Of a DNA stretch of 9,854 nucleotides, positions 1-4,377 are shown in pieces. The notes under the pieces were generated by a model. The model was not told the DNA's origin, did not search any database, and saw only the letters and a program-made list of their open reading frames with translations. Origin of the DNA: an uncultured Bacilli bacterium (GTDB lineage: Bacteria; Bacillota_I; Bacilli_A; RF39; UBA660). The stretch spans positions 1-9,854 of the forward strand of contig CAKOYC010000029.1 in the NCBI GenBank assembly GCA_934130265.1. The letters are read 5' to 3'. Within the stretch, counting starts at the first letter, position 1; each line of letters starts with the position of its first letter. A program made the translations under genes and the position numbers.

Positions 1-726
1 TAAGAATAAATCACAGCCACCTAACGCTTCTTTAATATATTTTTGATCAACATGTCCTGCAAAAGTTAAGTTAGGAAGTTTCGTCTCTACTGCATGTCTA
101 GCATCAGGAGTAGCTGCAGCTAAAGGACTTGATCCAAACCAAATGAATTTATAGTCTGGTAATCTTTTAGCTACTTCAACAAAATCTACAATTCCTTTTC
201 TTCTACTATATATACCAATTCCTACTATTACTTTGTCAGTATCTTTATAATTATATCTTTTTCTAAATGATTCACGGAACTTTTTATCTGGTTTAAAGAA
301 ATCTAATTCTAATCCATTAGAAATAGCTACTATTTTTTTACCTTTTAGTCCTTTATAACCTTCTAGTATCTTTTTAGAATAAACAGTTGGAGTAACAATA
401 ATATCTCCTAGTTTATAACATTTTACTATCCACCATTTAAATAATTTACTAGTTAAATGTCCCCCAATAAATCCATCTTTATAATCTTCTTCTGTTGAAT
501 GAGCATGATAGACTATCTTTATTCCTTTTCTTTTTAACTTTTTAGCTAGAAAGTAAGATTTTAAGAAATAGGTATTGATATGTGCTATATCGTAATCAAA
601 TGCCTTATAATCTCTTGTATAATCTACTTTGGCAGACTTTAAAGCTTTTTCTTGATGAAGAATAGCTTTTCCCAAACCACTTACCCCTATCACTTTTAAT
701 CCTTCCGCATATAACAAAACCTTCAT
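1..726 (-). CDS. GT4-family glycosyltransferase, BgsA/CpoA-like glycolipid synthase (partial, C-terminus off window)
   Basis: Seen: an open minus-strand frame from ATG at 726 to the window edge, 242 residues and no stop. It begins MKVLLYAEGLKVIGVSGLGK. Further motifs are DYDIAHINTY (about 44-53), YHAHSTEEDY (73-82), TPTVYSK (112-118), ISNGLE (135-140) and GIYSRRKG (171-178), the last matching the start of the second Rossmann domain of GT-B enzymes. An AAGGAAG ribosome site precedes the ATG. Known: this opening and the HINTY, HSTEED and SNG blocks resemble streptococcal CpoA and enterococcal BgsA, which add a second sugar to monoglucosyl-diacylglycerol at the inner membrane face, making glycolipid that can anchor lipoteichoic acid. 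Inferred: the same role here, with the partner first-sugar transferase probably just off the left edge. The C-terminal E-x7-E nucleotide-sugar motif would lie outside the window, so catalytic completeness cannot be judged. The family call is firm; the exact sugar and acceptor are not. Confidence 0.88.
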   Translation of the reverse strand, partial: MKVLLYAEGLKVIGVSGLGKAILHQEKALKSAKVDYTRDYKAFDYDIAHINTYFLKSYFLAKKLKRKGIKIVYHAHSTEEDYKDGFIGGHLTSKLFKWWIVKCYKLGDIIVTPTVYSKKILEGYKGLKGKKIVAISNGLELDFFKPDKKFRESFRKRYNYKDTDKVIVGIGIYSRRKGIVDFVEVAKRLPDYKFIWFGSSPLAAATPDARHAVETKLPNLTFAGHVDQKYIKEALGGCDLFL

Positions 727-761
727 AATTTTCTTCCTTTCTTAAGACTTATATTTATTTA

Positions 762-770
762 ATTATAACA
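762..770 (-). promoter_or_regulatory. Extended -10 promoter for the glycosyltransferase gene
   Basis: On the minus strand this reads TGTTATAAT, a perfect TATAAT (762-767) with the TGn extension. The -35 region is only a T-run, so recognition probably relies on the extended -10. The predicted transcript start is near 755, leaving a leader of about 29 nt with an AAGGAAG ribosome site. A second TATAAT on the same strand lies 8 bp upstream (770-775) but lacks a good -35 or TGn. The promoter is back to back with that of tRNA-Ala. Confidence 0.55.
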
Positions 771-793
771 TTATAATTTTTTTAAAAAAAGTG

Positions 794-823
794 TTGACAT
801 CTCTTATATTTCTATGTTAAACT
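794..823 (+). promoter_or_regulatory. Sigma-A promoter of tRNA-Ala
   Basis: A perfect -35 TTGACA (794-799) is followed after 18 bp by TAAACT (818-823), preceded by TGT as an extended -10. The predicted start is around 830, a few bases before the tRNA. The A/T run immediately upstream (about 775-790, seven or more T followed by seven A) resembles an UP element, as expected for a strong stable-RNA promoter. Confidence 0.75.
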
Positions 824-835
824 TAATGTGTTGTT

Positions 836-911
836 GGGGAATTAGCTCAGCTGGGAGAGCGTCTGCTTTGCACGCAGAAGGTCAGGAGTTCGATCCTCCT
901 ATTCTCCACCA
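836..911 (+). tRNA. tRNA-Ala (anticodon UGC)
   Basis: A full cloverleaf can be folded by eye. The acceptor arm GGGGAAT pairs with ATTCTCC and includes the G3:U70 wobble that identifies alanine tRNAs. The D-arm contains AGCTCAGCTGGGAGAGC. The anticodon stem TCTGC/GCAGA holds loop TTTGCAC with anticodon TGC at 869-871. The T-arm is AGGAG-TTCGATC-CTCCT. The discriminator is A908 and CCA (909-911) is encoded. It has its own promoter and terminator, so it is a single-gene transcript rather than part of an rRNA spacer. Confidence 0.98.
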
Positions 912-923
912 TAATTAGTAATC

Positions 924-949
924 ACTAACTAGAGATAGTTAGTTTTTTT
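924..949 (+). terminator. Intrinsic terminator of tRNA-Ala
   Basis: A perfect 8-bp stem ACTAACTA (924-931) / TAGTTAGT (936-943) with loop GAGA is followed by seven T (943-949). It lies 12 nt after the tRNA end. The T-run overlaps the stop codon of the convergent ybaK gene (948-950). Read on the minus strand the hairpin has no U-run, so it should not terminate ybaK. Confidence 0.9.
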
Positions 950-1424
950 ATGTTATATCTTTTAAATCAAAATTAATTACTTTCTTCAGTTCATCTAAAG
1001 TAGTCTCTACTTGATAGCCTATTTTTCCTCCACTAAATATTAACTTATCATAATTTTTAGCACTGCTATCAATAACAGTCTTAAAACTTTTTTTCATTCC
1101 AACTGGCGAACACCCTCCGTGAATATATCCAGTAAGTGCTAATAGTTCTTTTGATTTTACCATTTCTATACTCTTTTCATTAACAGCTTTGGCTGCCTTT
1201 TTTAAATCTAGTTCTTTATTTACTGGTACTAAAAATACATAATGATTATTTGTTTTACTAACTGTGACTAAGGTCTTAAAAGTAAGATTTGGATTTTCAT
1301 TTAAAGCTTTTGCTACTTCCATCCCACTGATAGCACCAGTTTTCAAATAGTTATAACTATTATATTTAATTTTCTTTTGATCTAATATACGCATTACATT
1401 TGTCTTTTCATCCTTTGTTTTCAT
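948..1424 (-). CDS. ybaK: YbaK/EbsC-type Cys-tRNA(Pro) deacylase
   Basis: The protein has 158 residues, the usual family length. Seen: KTNVMRILD near the N-terminus (7-15), the FKTLV block (49-53) with the conserved lysine K50, and the family signature GYIHGGCSPVGMKK (99-112), followed by a VIDSSA strand and a GGKIGYQVE segment. Known: YbaK is a trans-editing enzyme that hydrolyses Cys-tRNA(Pro) made in error by prolyl-tRNA synthetase; it acts free in the cytosol or bound to ProRS and tRNA. The start ATG at 1424 has an AAAGGTG ribosome site 7 nt upstream. No convincing promoter lies in the 58 nt between it and tRNA-His, so transcription may come from tRNA-His read-through. Its 3' end has no minus-strand terminator and converges on tRNA-Ala. 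The specificity (Cys versus another mischarged residue) is inferred from the family. Confidence 0.93.
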   Translation of the reverse strand: MKTKDEKTNVMRILDQKKIKYNSYNYLKTGAISGMEVAKALNENPNLTFKTLVTVSKTNNHYVFLVPVNKELDLKKAAKAVNEKSIEMVKSKELLALTGYIHGGCSPVGMKKSFKTVIDSSAKNYDKLIFSGGKIGYQVETTLDELKKVINFDLKDIT

Positions 1425-1449
1425 TTAATTCACCTTTTCTCTACAATAA

Positions 1450-1469
1450 AAGAGTCTAAAAAGACTCTT
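1450..1469 (-). terminator. Terminator/attenuator between tRNA-His and ybaK
   Basis: The inverted repeat AAGAGTCT / AGACTCTT (8 bp) with a TTTT loop is followed on the minus strand by TTATTG, a short broken U-run. It lies 14 nt after the tRNA-His 3' end and 25 nt before the ybaK start. It probably ends most tRNA-His transcripts, and the weak U-run would let some through to ybaK. Confidence 0.7.
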
Positions 1470-1482
1470 ATTATCAATATTA

Positions 1483-1559
1483 TGGGGCGGCGTATGAGGA
1501 TCGAACTCATGCATACTGGTGCCACAAACCAGCGTGTTAACCACTTCACCAACGCCGCC
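1483..1559 (-). tRNA. tRNA-His (anticodon GUG)
   Basis: The minus strand folds as a 77-nt tRNA with encoded G-1 (position 1559) opposite C73 (1486), the hallmark of histidine tRNAs. Acceptor arm GCGGCGT pairs with ACGCCGC. Anticodon stem CTGGT/ACCAG holds loop TTGTGGC with anticodon GTG (1525-1523). The T-arm is ATGAG-TTCGATC-CTCAT and CCA is encoded at 1485-1483. It is a stand-alone gene with its own promoter. Confidence 0.98.
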
Positions 1560-1577
1560 ATTTCAAGTAACAAGGTT

Positions 1578-1606
1578 ATTTTACCAAAATTAGACACGTC
1601 TTGCAA
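1578..1606 (-). promoter_or_regulatory. Promoter of tRNA-His
   Basis: On the minus strand: -35 TTGCAA (1606-1601), a 17-bp spacer, and -10 TAAAAT (1583-1578) preceded by TGG (extended -10). The predicted start is near 1571, 12 nt before the mature tRNA 5' end. Confidence 0.8.
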
Positions 1607-1642
1607 CCCCTTTTTATCTTTTTTTACATTTTTTTATTTTTA

Positions 1643-1669
1643 TTAGCACTCTTTCTTGACAAGTGCTAA
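1643..1669 (+). promoter_or_regulatory. CIRCE element (HrcA operator)
   Basis: Arm TTAGCACTC (1643-1651), a 9-bp spacer, and arm AAGTGCTAA (1661-1669). This is the CIRCE consensus TTAGCACTC-N9-GAGTGCTAA with one changed base, the first G of the right arm. The symmetry continues outward through flanking A/T pairs. Known: the HrcA repressor binds CIRCE and releases it on heat shock, with repressor activity supported by GroEL. It sits on the hsp20 promoter, so HrcA control of this small heat-shock protein is the direct inference. Confidence 0.93.
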
Positions 1670-1684
1670 TAAAAGTGTTATAAC
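1656..1684 (+). promoter_or_regulatory. Sigma-A promoter of hsp20, embedded in CIRCE
   Basis: -35 TTGACA (1656-1661) lies partly in the CIRCE spacer and partly in its right arm. After 17 bp comes -10 TATAAC (1679-1684) with TGT extension (1676-1678). The start would be near 1690, about 20 nt before the ATG. HrcA bound to CIRCE would cover the -35 box directly, so the layout explains repression. Confidence 0.87.
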
Positions 1685-1693
1685 ATAATTGTG

Positions 1694-1699
1694 AAAGGA
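1694..1699 (+). promoter_or_regulatory. Ribosome binding site that fixes the hsp20 start
   Basis: AAAGGA lies 11 nt before ATG 1711 but only 2 nt before the in-frame GTG at 1702, which is too close to be used. The ATG is therefore chosen. Confidence 0.75.
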
Positions 1700-1710
1700 A
1701 AGTGATAATT

Positions 1711-2097
1711 ATGTTACCAAGAAGATTTTATTTTGATAACGCATTAGATGATTTATTTGAAGAAGAAGGAGCTAAGATGAAGTGTGATATCTATGAAAAA
1801 GATAATACTTATCATGTAGATATGGATTTACCTGGCTTCAAAAAGGAAGAAATTAAAGTAGAATGCAATAAAGGAAATTTAATCGTTAGTGCTGAGAAAA
1901 AGCATGAAGAAGAAGAAAAAGATGAAAAGAAAAAATATCTTCGTCGTGAAAGAGTTTATGGAAAATATTCTCGTAGTTTCTATCTAGGTGATGTGGATGA
2001 AGAGAATATTGAAGCATCATATAATAATGGTACTTTACATATTGCTGTTCCAAAGATTGATGAAAATAAAAATAGAAAACTTATTGATATTAAATAA
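1711..2097 (+). CDS. Hsp20/alpha-crystallin small heat-shock protein
   Basis: The 128-residue protein starts at ATG 1711; an in-frame GTG at 1702 would add three residues but is too near the ribosome site. Seen: a short N-terminal arm (MLPRRFYFDNALDDLF) and an alpha-crystallin domain from about residue 23, including VDMDLPGFKKEEIKVE and the signature ASYNNGTLHIAVPK. A highly charged segment (EKKHEEEEKDEKKK) lies within the domain. The tail ends KLIDIK, where I-D-I may serve as the I-x-I oligomerisation anchor. Known: these proteins are ATP-independent holdases that keep unfolding proteins soluble for DnaK and ClpB refolding, in the cytosol. The gene is monocistronic, with promoter, CIRCE operator and terminator all visible, and ends in tandem stops (TAA TGA). 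The Hsp20 call is firm. Confidence 0.96.
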   Translation: MLPRRFYFDNALDDLFEEEGAKMKCDIYEKDNTYHVDMDLPGFKKEEIKVECNKGNLIVSAEKKHEEEEKDEKKKYLRRERVYGKYSRSFYLGDVDEENIEASYNNGTLHIAVPKIDENKNRKLIDIK

Positions 2098-2101
2098 TGA
2101 T

Positions 2102-2131
2102 AAAAGGAGCCAAATATTGGTTCCTTTTTTT
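2102..2131 (+). terminator. Terminator of hsp20
   Basis: A 12-bp stem, AAAAGGAGCCAA (2102-2113) with TTGGTTCCTTTT (2117-2128), contains one G:U pair and an ATA loop. The T-run extends to 2131. It fills the gap to the convergent relQ stop (2134) and could act weakly on relQ transcripts too, since the minus strand reads TTTTATC after the stem. Confidence 0.9.
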
Positions 2132-2133
2132 AG

Positions 2134-2763
2134 CTAAATTATTTCTTGATCTTCAATCAATGTTTGCATCTTATCATTCATAGCAACCATCTTATGATCT
2201 AAATTATTTATATCAAGTGCACACTTATACATATTATCTTGAATTTCCTTAGGAATATCACCCTTAAATTTATATCTTATTTTATGATCTAAGCTAGCCC
2301 AAAAGTCCATAGCAACAGTTCTAATTTGAATTTCTGCTTCTACCATCTCTACTCCATCAATTAAATAAACAGGAACATAGACAAGCAAATGATAACTAGA
2401 ATAGCCACTATCTTTAGGATTTGAAATATAATCTTTTTTAGTATGAACAGTTATTTGATCACTGTCTTCTAGTAATTTTACTATTGCATAAACATCTGAT
2501 AAAAAAGAACATACAATTCTAATTCCTACCGCATCATGAATATGATCTTCAATATTGGTAACATTCACTTCATAATCTCTACTTCTTAGTTTATTTACAA
2601 TACTGTCATAGCTCTTAATTCTACTCTTAACATGTTCTACTGGATTATAATGATTTTTAAATTCAAAGTCTTGCAATAAAATAGCAATTTGTGTCTCAAG
2701 CGTTTTTAAAGCAGCATTATATTTAAGTAATAATTCCTCATAACTTTCCGTTAATTCTTCCAA
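2134..2763 (-). CDS. relQ: Small alarmone synthetase, RelQ/YjbM-type GTP pyrophosphokinase
   Basis: The 209-residue protein is the length of RelQ and too short for the bifunctional Rel, with no HD hydrolase, TGS or ACT domain. Seen: HVKSRIKSYDSIVNKL (44-59), DAVGIRIV (77-84), DYISNPKDSGYSSYH (111-125), EIQIRT (144-149) and MDFWASLDHK (152-161), all matching the RelA/SpoT synthetase fold. Known: such enzymes move pyrophosphate from ATP to GDP or GTP, making (p)ppGpp in the cytosol without ribosome activation; control is mainly by transcription and allostery. The start is TTG at 2763, supported by an AGGAGGG site 7-8 nt upstream and by the lack of a nearby in-frame ATG. The gene lies third after sepF and the divIVA-like gene. 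An apparent terminator stands just before it, so expression is probably attenuated. Relatives in Bacillus do not sit with division genes. Confidence 0.93.
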   Translation of the reverse strand: MEELTESYEELLLKYNAALKTLETQIAILLQDFEFKNHYNPVEHVKSRIKSYDSIVNKLRSRDYEVNVTNIEDHIHDAVGIRIVCSFLSDVYAIVKLLEDSDQITVHTKKDYISNPKDSGYSSYHLLVYVPVYLIDGVEMVEAEIQIRTVAMDFWASLDHKIRYKFKGDIPKEIQDNMYKCALDINNLDHKMVAMNDKMQTLIEDQEII

Positions 2764-2770
2764 AAAAATT

Positions 2771-2777
2771 CCCTCCT
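2771..2777 (-). promoter_or_regulatory. Strong Shine-Dalgarno fixing the TTG start of relQ
   Basis: The minus strand reads AGGAGGG, 7 nt before TTG 2763, with a T-run between. The near-perfect site compensates for the weak start codon and decides the start. Confidence 0.75.
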
Positions 2778-2780
2778 AGC

Positions 2781-2809
2781 AAAAAATAGACTTAAGATTC
2801 GTCTAAGTC
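2781..2809 (-). terminator. Intrinsic terminator/attenuator between the divIVA-like gene and relQ
   Basis: On the minus strand, GACTTAGA (2809-2802), loop CGAA and TCTTAAGTC (2797-2789) form an 8-bp stem with one bulged T, followed by TATTTTTT (2788-2781). The left arm overlaps the last codons and stop of the divIVA-like gene. I see no promoter between it and relQ, so relQ would depend on read-through. Confidence 0.65.
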
Positions 2810-3229
2810 CAACACTTCTATTTCTTCTACTACTGCTAATTGTTGTTCAACAATAATCTTTAACTTTCTTTTAAATATTTTAATATTTCTTTCTAAGACA
2901 TCAGCTTGCTGTTCAATTCTTTCTGACCTAATTAGAGCATCATTAACTATTCTAGAAGCATTATTTTTAGCATCACTAACTATTACATTAGCTTCTTCTC
3001 TAGCAAGACGTTTTATATTATCACTAGTTTTTTCTGCATTAACAATAGATTTATTAATACTATCTTCTAAAATTTTATAGCTTTCTAGCTTATCTTTTAA
3101 ATCTTTAATCTCATCTTTTTGTTCTTGACATTTATTAATAATACCCTCAGTTTCCCTAATTACTCTTTCAATAAAAGCATTTACTTCACTTCTATTATAA
3201 CCATTAGCTTCATAATGAAACTTCTCCAT
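2792..3229 (-). CDS. DivIVA-domain coiled-coil protein
   Basis: The protein has 145 residues from ATG 3229; the overlapping GTG one codon upstream is only 4 nt from the AAAGGGGG ribosome site, while the ATG is 7 nt away. Seen: an N-terminal lipid-binding-type motif FHYEANGYNRSEVNAFIERVI (split here as 4-14 and 15-24), matching the DivIVA pattern of aromatic-x-GY-x(3)-EV-x-x-F. A long heptad-rich coiled coil (about 25-140) rich in K, E, I and L follows. There is no membrane segment. Known: DivIVA and GpsB proteins bind curved inner membrane at septa and poles and recruit division or wall-synthesis partners. It is shorter than B. subtilis DivIVA (164 residues) and lies directly after sepF, where Bacillus has ylmG and ylmH before divIVA. 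Whether it is the main DivIVA or a GpsB-like paralogue cannot be settled here. Confidence 0.85.
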   Translation of the reverse strand: MEKFHYEANGYNRSEVNAFIERVIRETEGIINKCQEQKDEIKDLKDKLESYKILEDSINKSIVNAEKTSDNIKRLAREEANVIVSDAKNNASRIVNDALIRSERIEQQADVLERNIKIFKRKLKIIVEQQLAVVEEIEVLDLDES

Positions 3230-3236
3230 CACATAT

Positions 3237-3244
3237 CCCCCTTT
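3237..3244 (-). promoter_or_regulatory. Ribosome binding site of the divIVA-like gene
   Basis: The minus strand reads AAAGGGGG, 7 nt before ATG 3229 and 4 nt before GTG 3232, so the ATG is preferred. It starts 11 nt after the sepF stop, implying one transcript. Confidence 0.7.
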
Positions 3245-3255
3245 CGGGTTAGTTA

Positions 3256-3690
3256 TTACCAGTCAAACTCATCGTCTTCTTCTTGTTTAGACTTTTTACC
3301 ACTTGTTTTAGCTGGCACGTCATCAGTAATCTTACCTTCAACATTTACGTTGTTTGGTGTACAAAGGAAAATTCCTCCACCTAATTTTTGTAAGTCACCA
3401 CCAATAGCATAAAGAGTACCTGATAAGAAATCTACTATTCTTTTACCTTGATCTGGTGTTACTCTTTTTAAGTTAACTACTACTGCATTTCTATCTTTTA
3501 AATGATCTGCTATTTGTTGTGATTCTGAATAAGCACGTGGTTCAAGTAACATCATTTTGCTACCAGCTACCCCGTTTTCATCTTCATATTCTTCTCTTGA
3601 CACTTTGTAATACTCCTCCTCTTTTATATCTTCATTTGTTGCTGTATCATCCTGTCCCATTAATTTTTTTAATTTATCGTTGAAAGCCAT
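3256..3690 (-). CDS. sepF: Cell division protein SepF
   Basis: The 144-residue protein is typical for the family. Seen: an N-terminal amphipathic helix MAFNDKLKKLMG, expected to bind membrane; an acidic linker (13-40); and the SepF core (about 45-117) with MMLLEPRAYSESQQIADHL, VVVNLKRVTPDQGKRIVDFL and YAIGGDLQKLGGGIFLC. The tail is charged and ends DDEFDW. Known: SepF polymerises on the cytoplasmic membrane face, binds the FtsZ C-terminus, and helps FtsA anchor and organise the Z-ring and septum. The start ATG at 3690 has an AGGAGG site 8 nt upstream. It is first in a minus-strand unit with the divIVA-like gene (26-nt gap) and relQ. The ylmG and ylmH genes normally next to it are absent. Confidence 0.97.
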   Translation of the reverse strand: MAFNDKLKKLMGQDDTATNEDIKEEEYYKVSREEYEDENGVAGSKMMLLEPRAYSESQQIADHLKDRNAVVVNLKRVTPDQGKRIVDFLSGTLYAIGGDLQKLGGGIFLCTPNNVNVEGKITDDVPAKTSGKKSKQEEDDEFDW

Positions 3691-3719
3691 ATGCTTAACC
3701 TCCTACCTAACTACTATTT

Positions 3720-3728
3720 ATAATAACA
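3720..3728 (-). promoter_or_regulatory. Extended -10 promoter of the sepF operon
   Basis: The minus strand reads TGTTATTAT (3728-3720): TATTAT with TGn extension. The -35 at the right distance is poor (TTTTCC). The predicted start is near 3713, 23 nt before the sepF ATG. Confidence 0.5.
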
Positions 3729-3763
3729 TATTTTTCTAAAAAGGAAAAGACTTTTTTAAATCA

Positions 3764-3802
3764 CTAGCTTAGCTAGACACTTTTATTGTATAATTGGTCT
3801 AG
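3764..3802 (+). promoter_or_regulatory. Rhomboid gene promoter with nested inverted repeats
   Basis: The -10 is a perfect TATAAT (3789-3794) with TG directly before it; no good -35 is present. Upstream is a 13-bp palindrome CTAGCT-T-AGCTAG (3764-3776). A second pair, CTAGAC (3773-3778) and GTCTAG (3797-3802), brackets the -10 at an 18-bp spacing. The promoter itself is likely; an operator role for the repeats is only suggested by their placement. The ribosome site AAAGGTGG (3803-3810) follows. Confidence 0.5.
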
Positions 3803-3816
3803 AAAGGTGGCCTAAA

Positions 3817-4377
3817 ATGAATATCTTTAACTATTTAGAATATAACTCTTTAATTATTTTATCTTTCTTCTTTATCTCTTTAATATCTCTTATTTTAAAT
3901 ATATTAACTAAAGGAAAAAGTAATGATTTATTTTTTTCAACTTACCGCAGTAGTTTACTAAATCCACTTACTTATTTAAGACTAGTTACTCATATCTTTG
4001 GTCATGCTAACTGGAGTCACTTTACCCATAATTTTCTTTATATCTTACTTATTGGTCCGATGATAGAAGAAAAATATGGTAGTCTTAATCTTTTAATAAT
4101 GATTTTAATAACTGCTACGGTAATTGGTCTTTTTAACTCTATTTTTACAAGAAATAAAATCTTAGGTGCTAGTGGTATTACTTTTATGTTAATAGTTCTA
4201 TCATCTTTTGTTAATTTTTCTACTAACAAGATACCCCTAACTTTTATTCTTATTGTACTTTTCTATGTGGTTGATGAGATTAGATTATTAGGTGCTAAAG
4301 ACTCTGTCTCTCATGGAAGTCATTTTCTTGGAGCCTTATGTGGTTTTATCTTCTCTTACATCATATTTCCATCTTGA
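3817..4377 (+). CDS. Rhomboid-family intramembrane serine protease
   Basis: The 186-residue polytopic membrane protein has about six hydrophobic segments, the compact bacterial rhomboid size. Seen: THIFGHANWSHFTHN (58-72), the conserved histidine/asparagine-rich L1-TM2 region; LGASGI (116-121) with nucleophile Ser119; and GSHFLGALCG (167-176) with catalytic His169, completing the Ser-His dyad. Known: rhomboids cut transmembrane segments of other proteins within the bilayer; bacterial substrates are mostly unknown, so none is proposed. ATG 3817 has an AAAGGTGG site 6 nt upstream. It has its own promoter, divergent from sepF. Its TGA stop lies inside the 3' end of the convergent HerA-type gene (22-bp overlap), and no terminator is visible after it. 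Soluble domains such as the zinc-finger or TPR regions of larger rhomboids are absent. Confidence 0.95.
   Translation: MNIFNYLEYNSLIILSFFFISLISLILNILTKGKSNDLFFSTYRSSLLNPLTYLRLVTHIFGHANWSHFTHNFLYILLIGPMIEEKYGSLNLLIMILITATVIGLFNSIFTRNKILGASGITFMLIVLSSFVNFSTNKIPLTFILIVLFYVVDEIRLLGAKDSVSHGSHFLGALCGFIFSYIIFPS

Noticed and set aside
836..1559. tRNA genes as integration (attachment) sites
   Set aside because: No integrase, no duplicated tRNA 3' end and no compositional break is visible nearby.
1702..1710. GTG start for hsp20 adding Met-Ile-Ile
   Set aside because: It is only 2 nt from the AAAGGA ribosome site. ATG 1711 has workable spacing and the family's usual N-terminus.
3119..3412. Plus-strand 97-codon open frame
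   Set aside because: It lies antisense across sepF and the divIVA-like gene, matches no family I recognise, and has no ribosome site. It is a shadow frame.
4038..4229. Minus-strand 63-codon open frame
   Set aside because: It is antisense inside the rhomboid gene, whose catalytic motifs show the plus strand is coding.
3817..4377. Mycoplasma-type code (TGA as Trp)
   Set aside because: All genes are intact with TGG for tryptophan, and the rhomboid gene ends sensibly at TGA.
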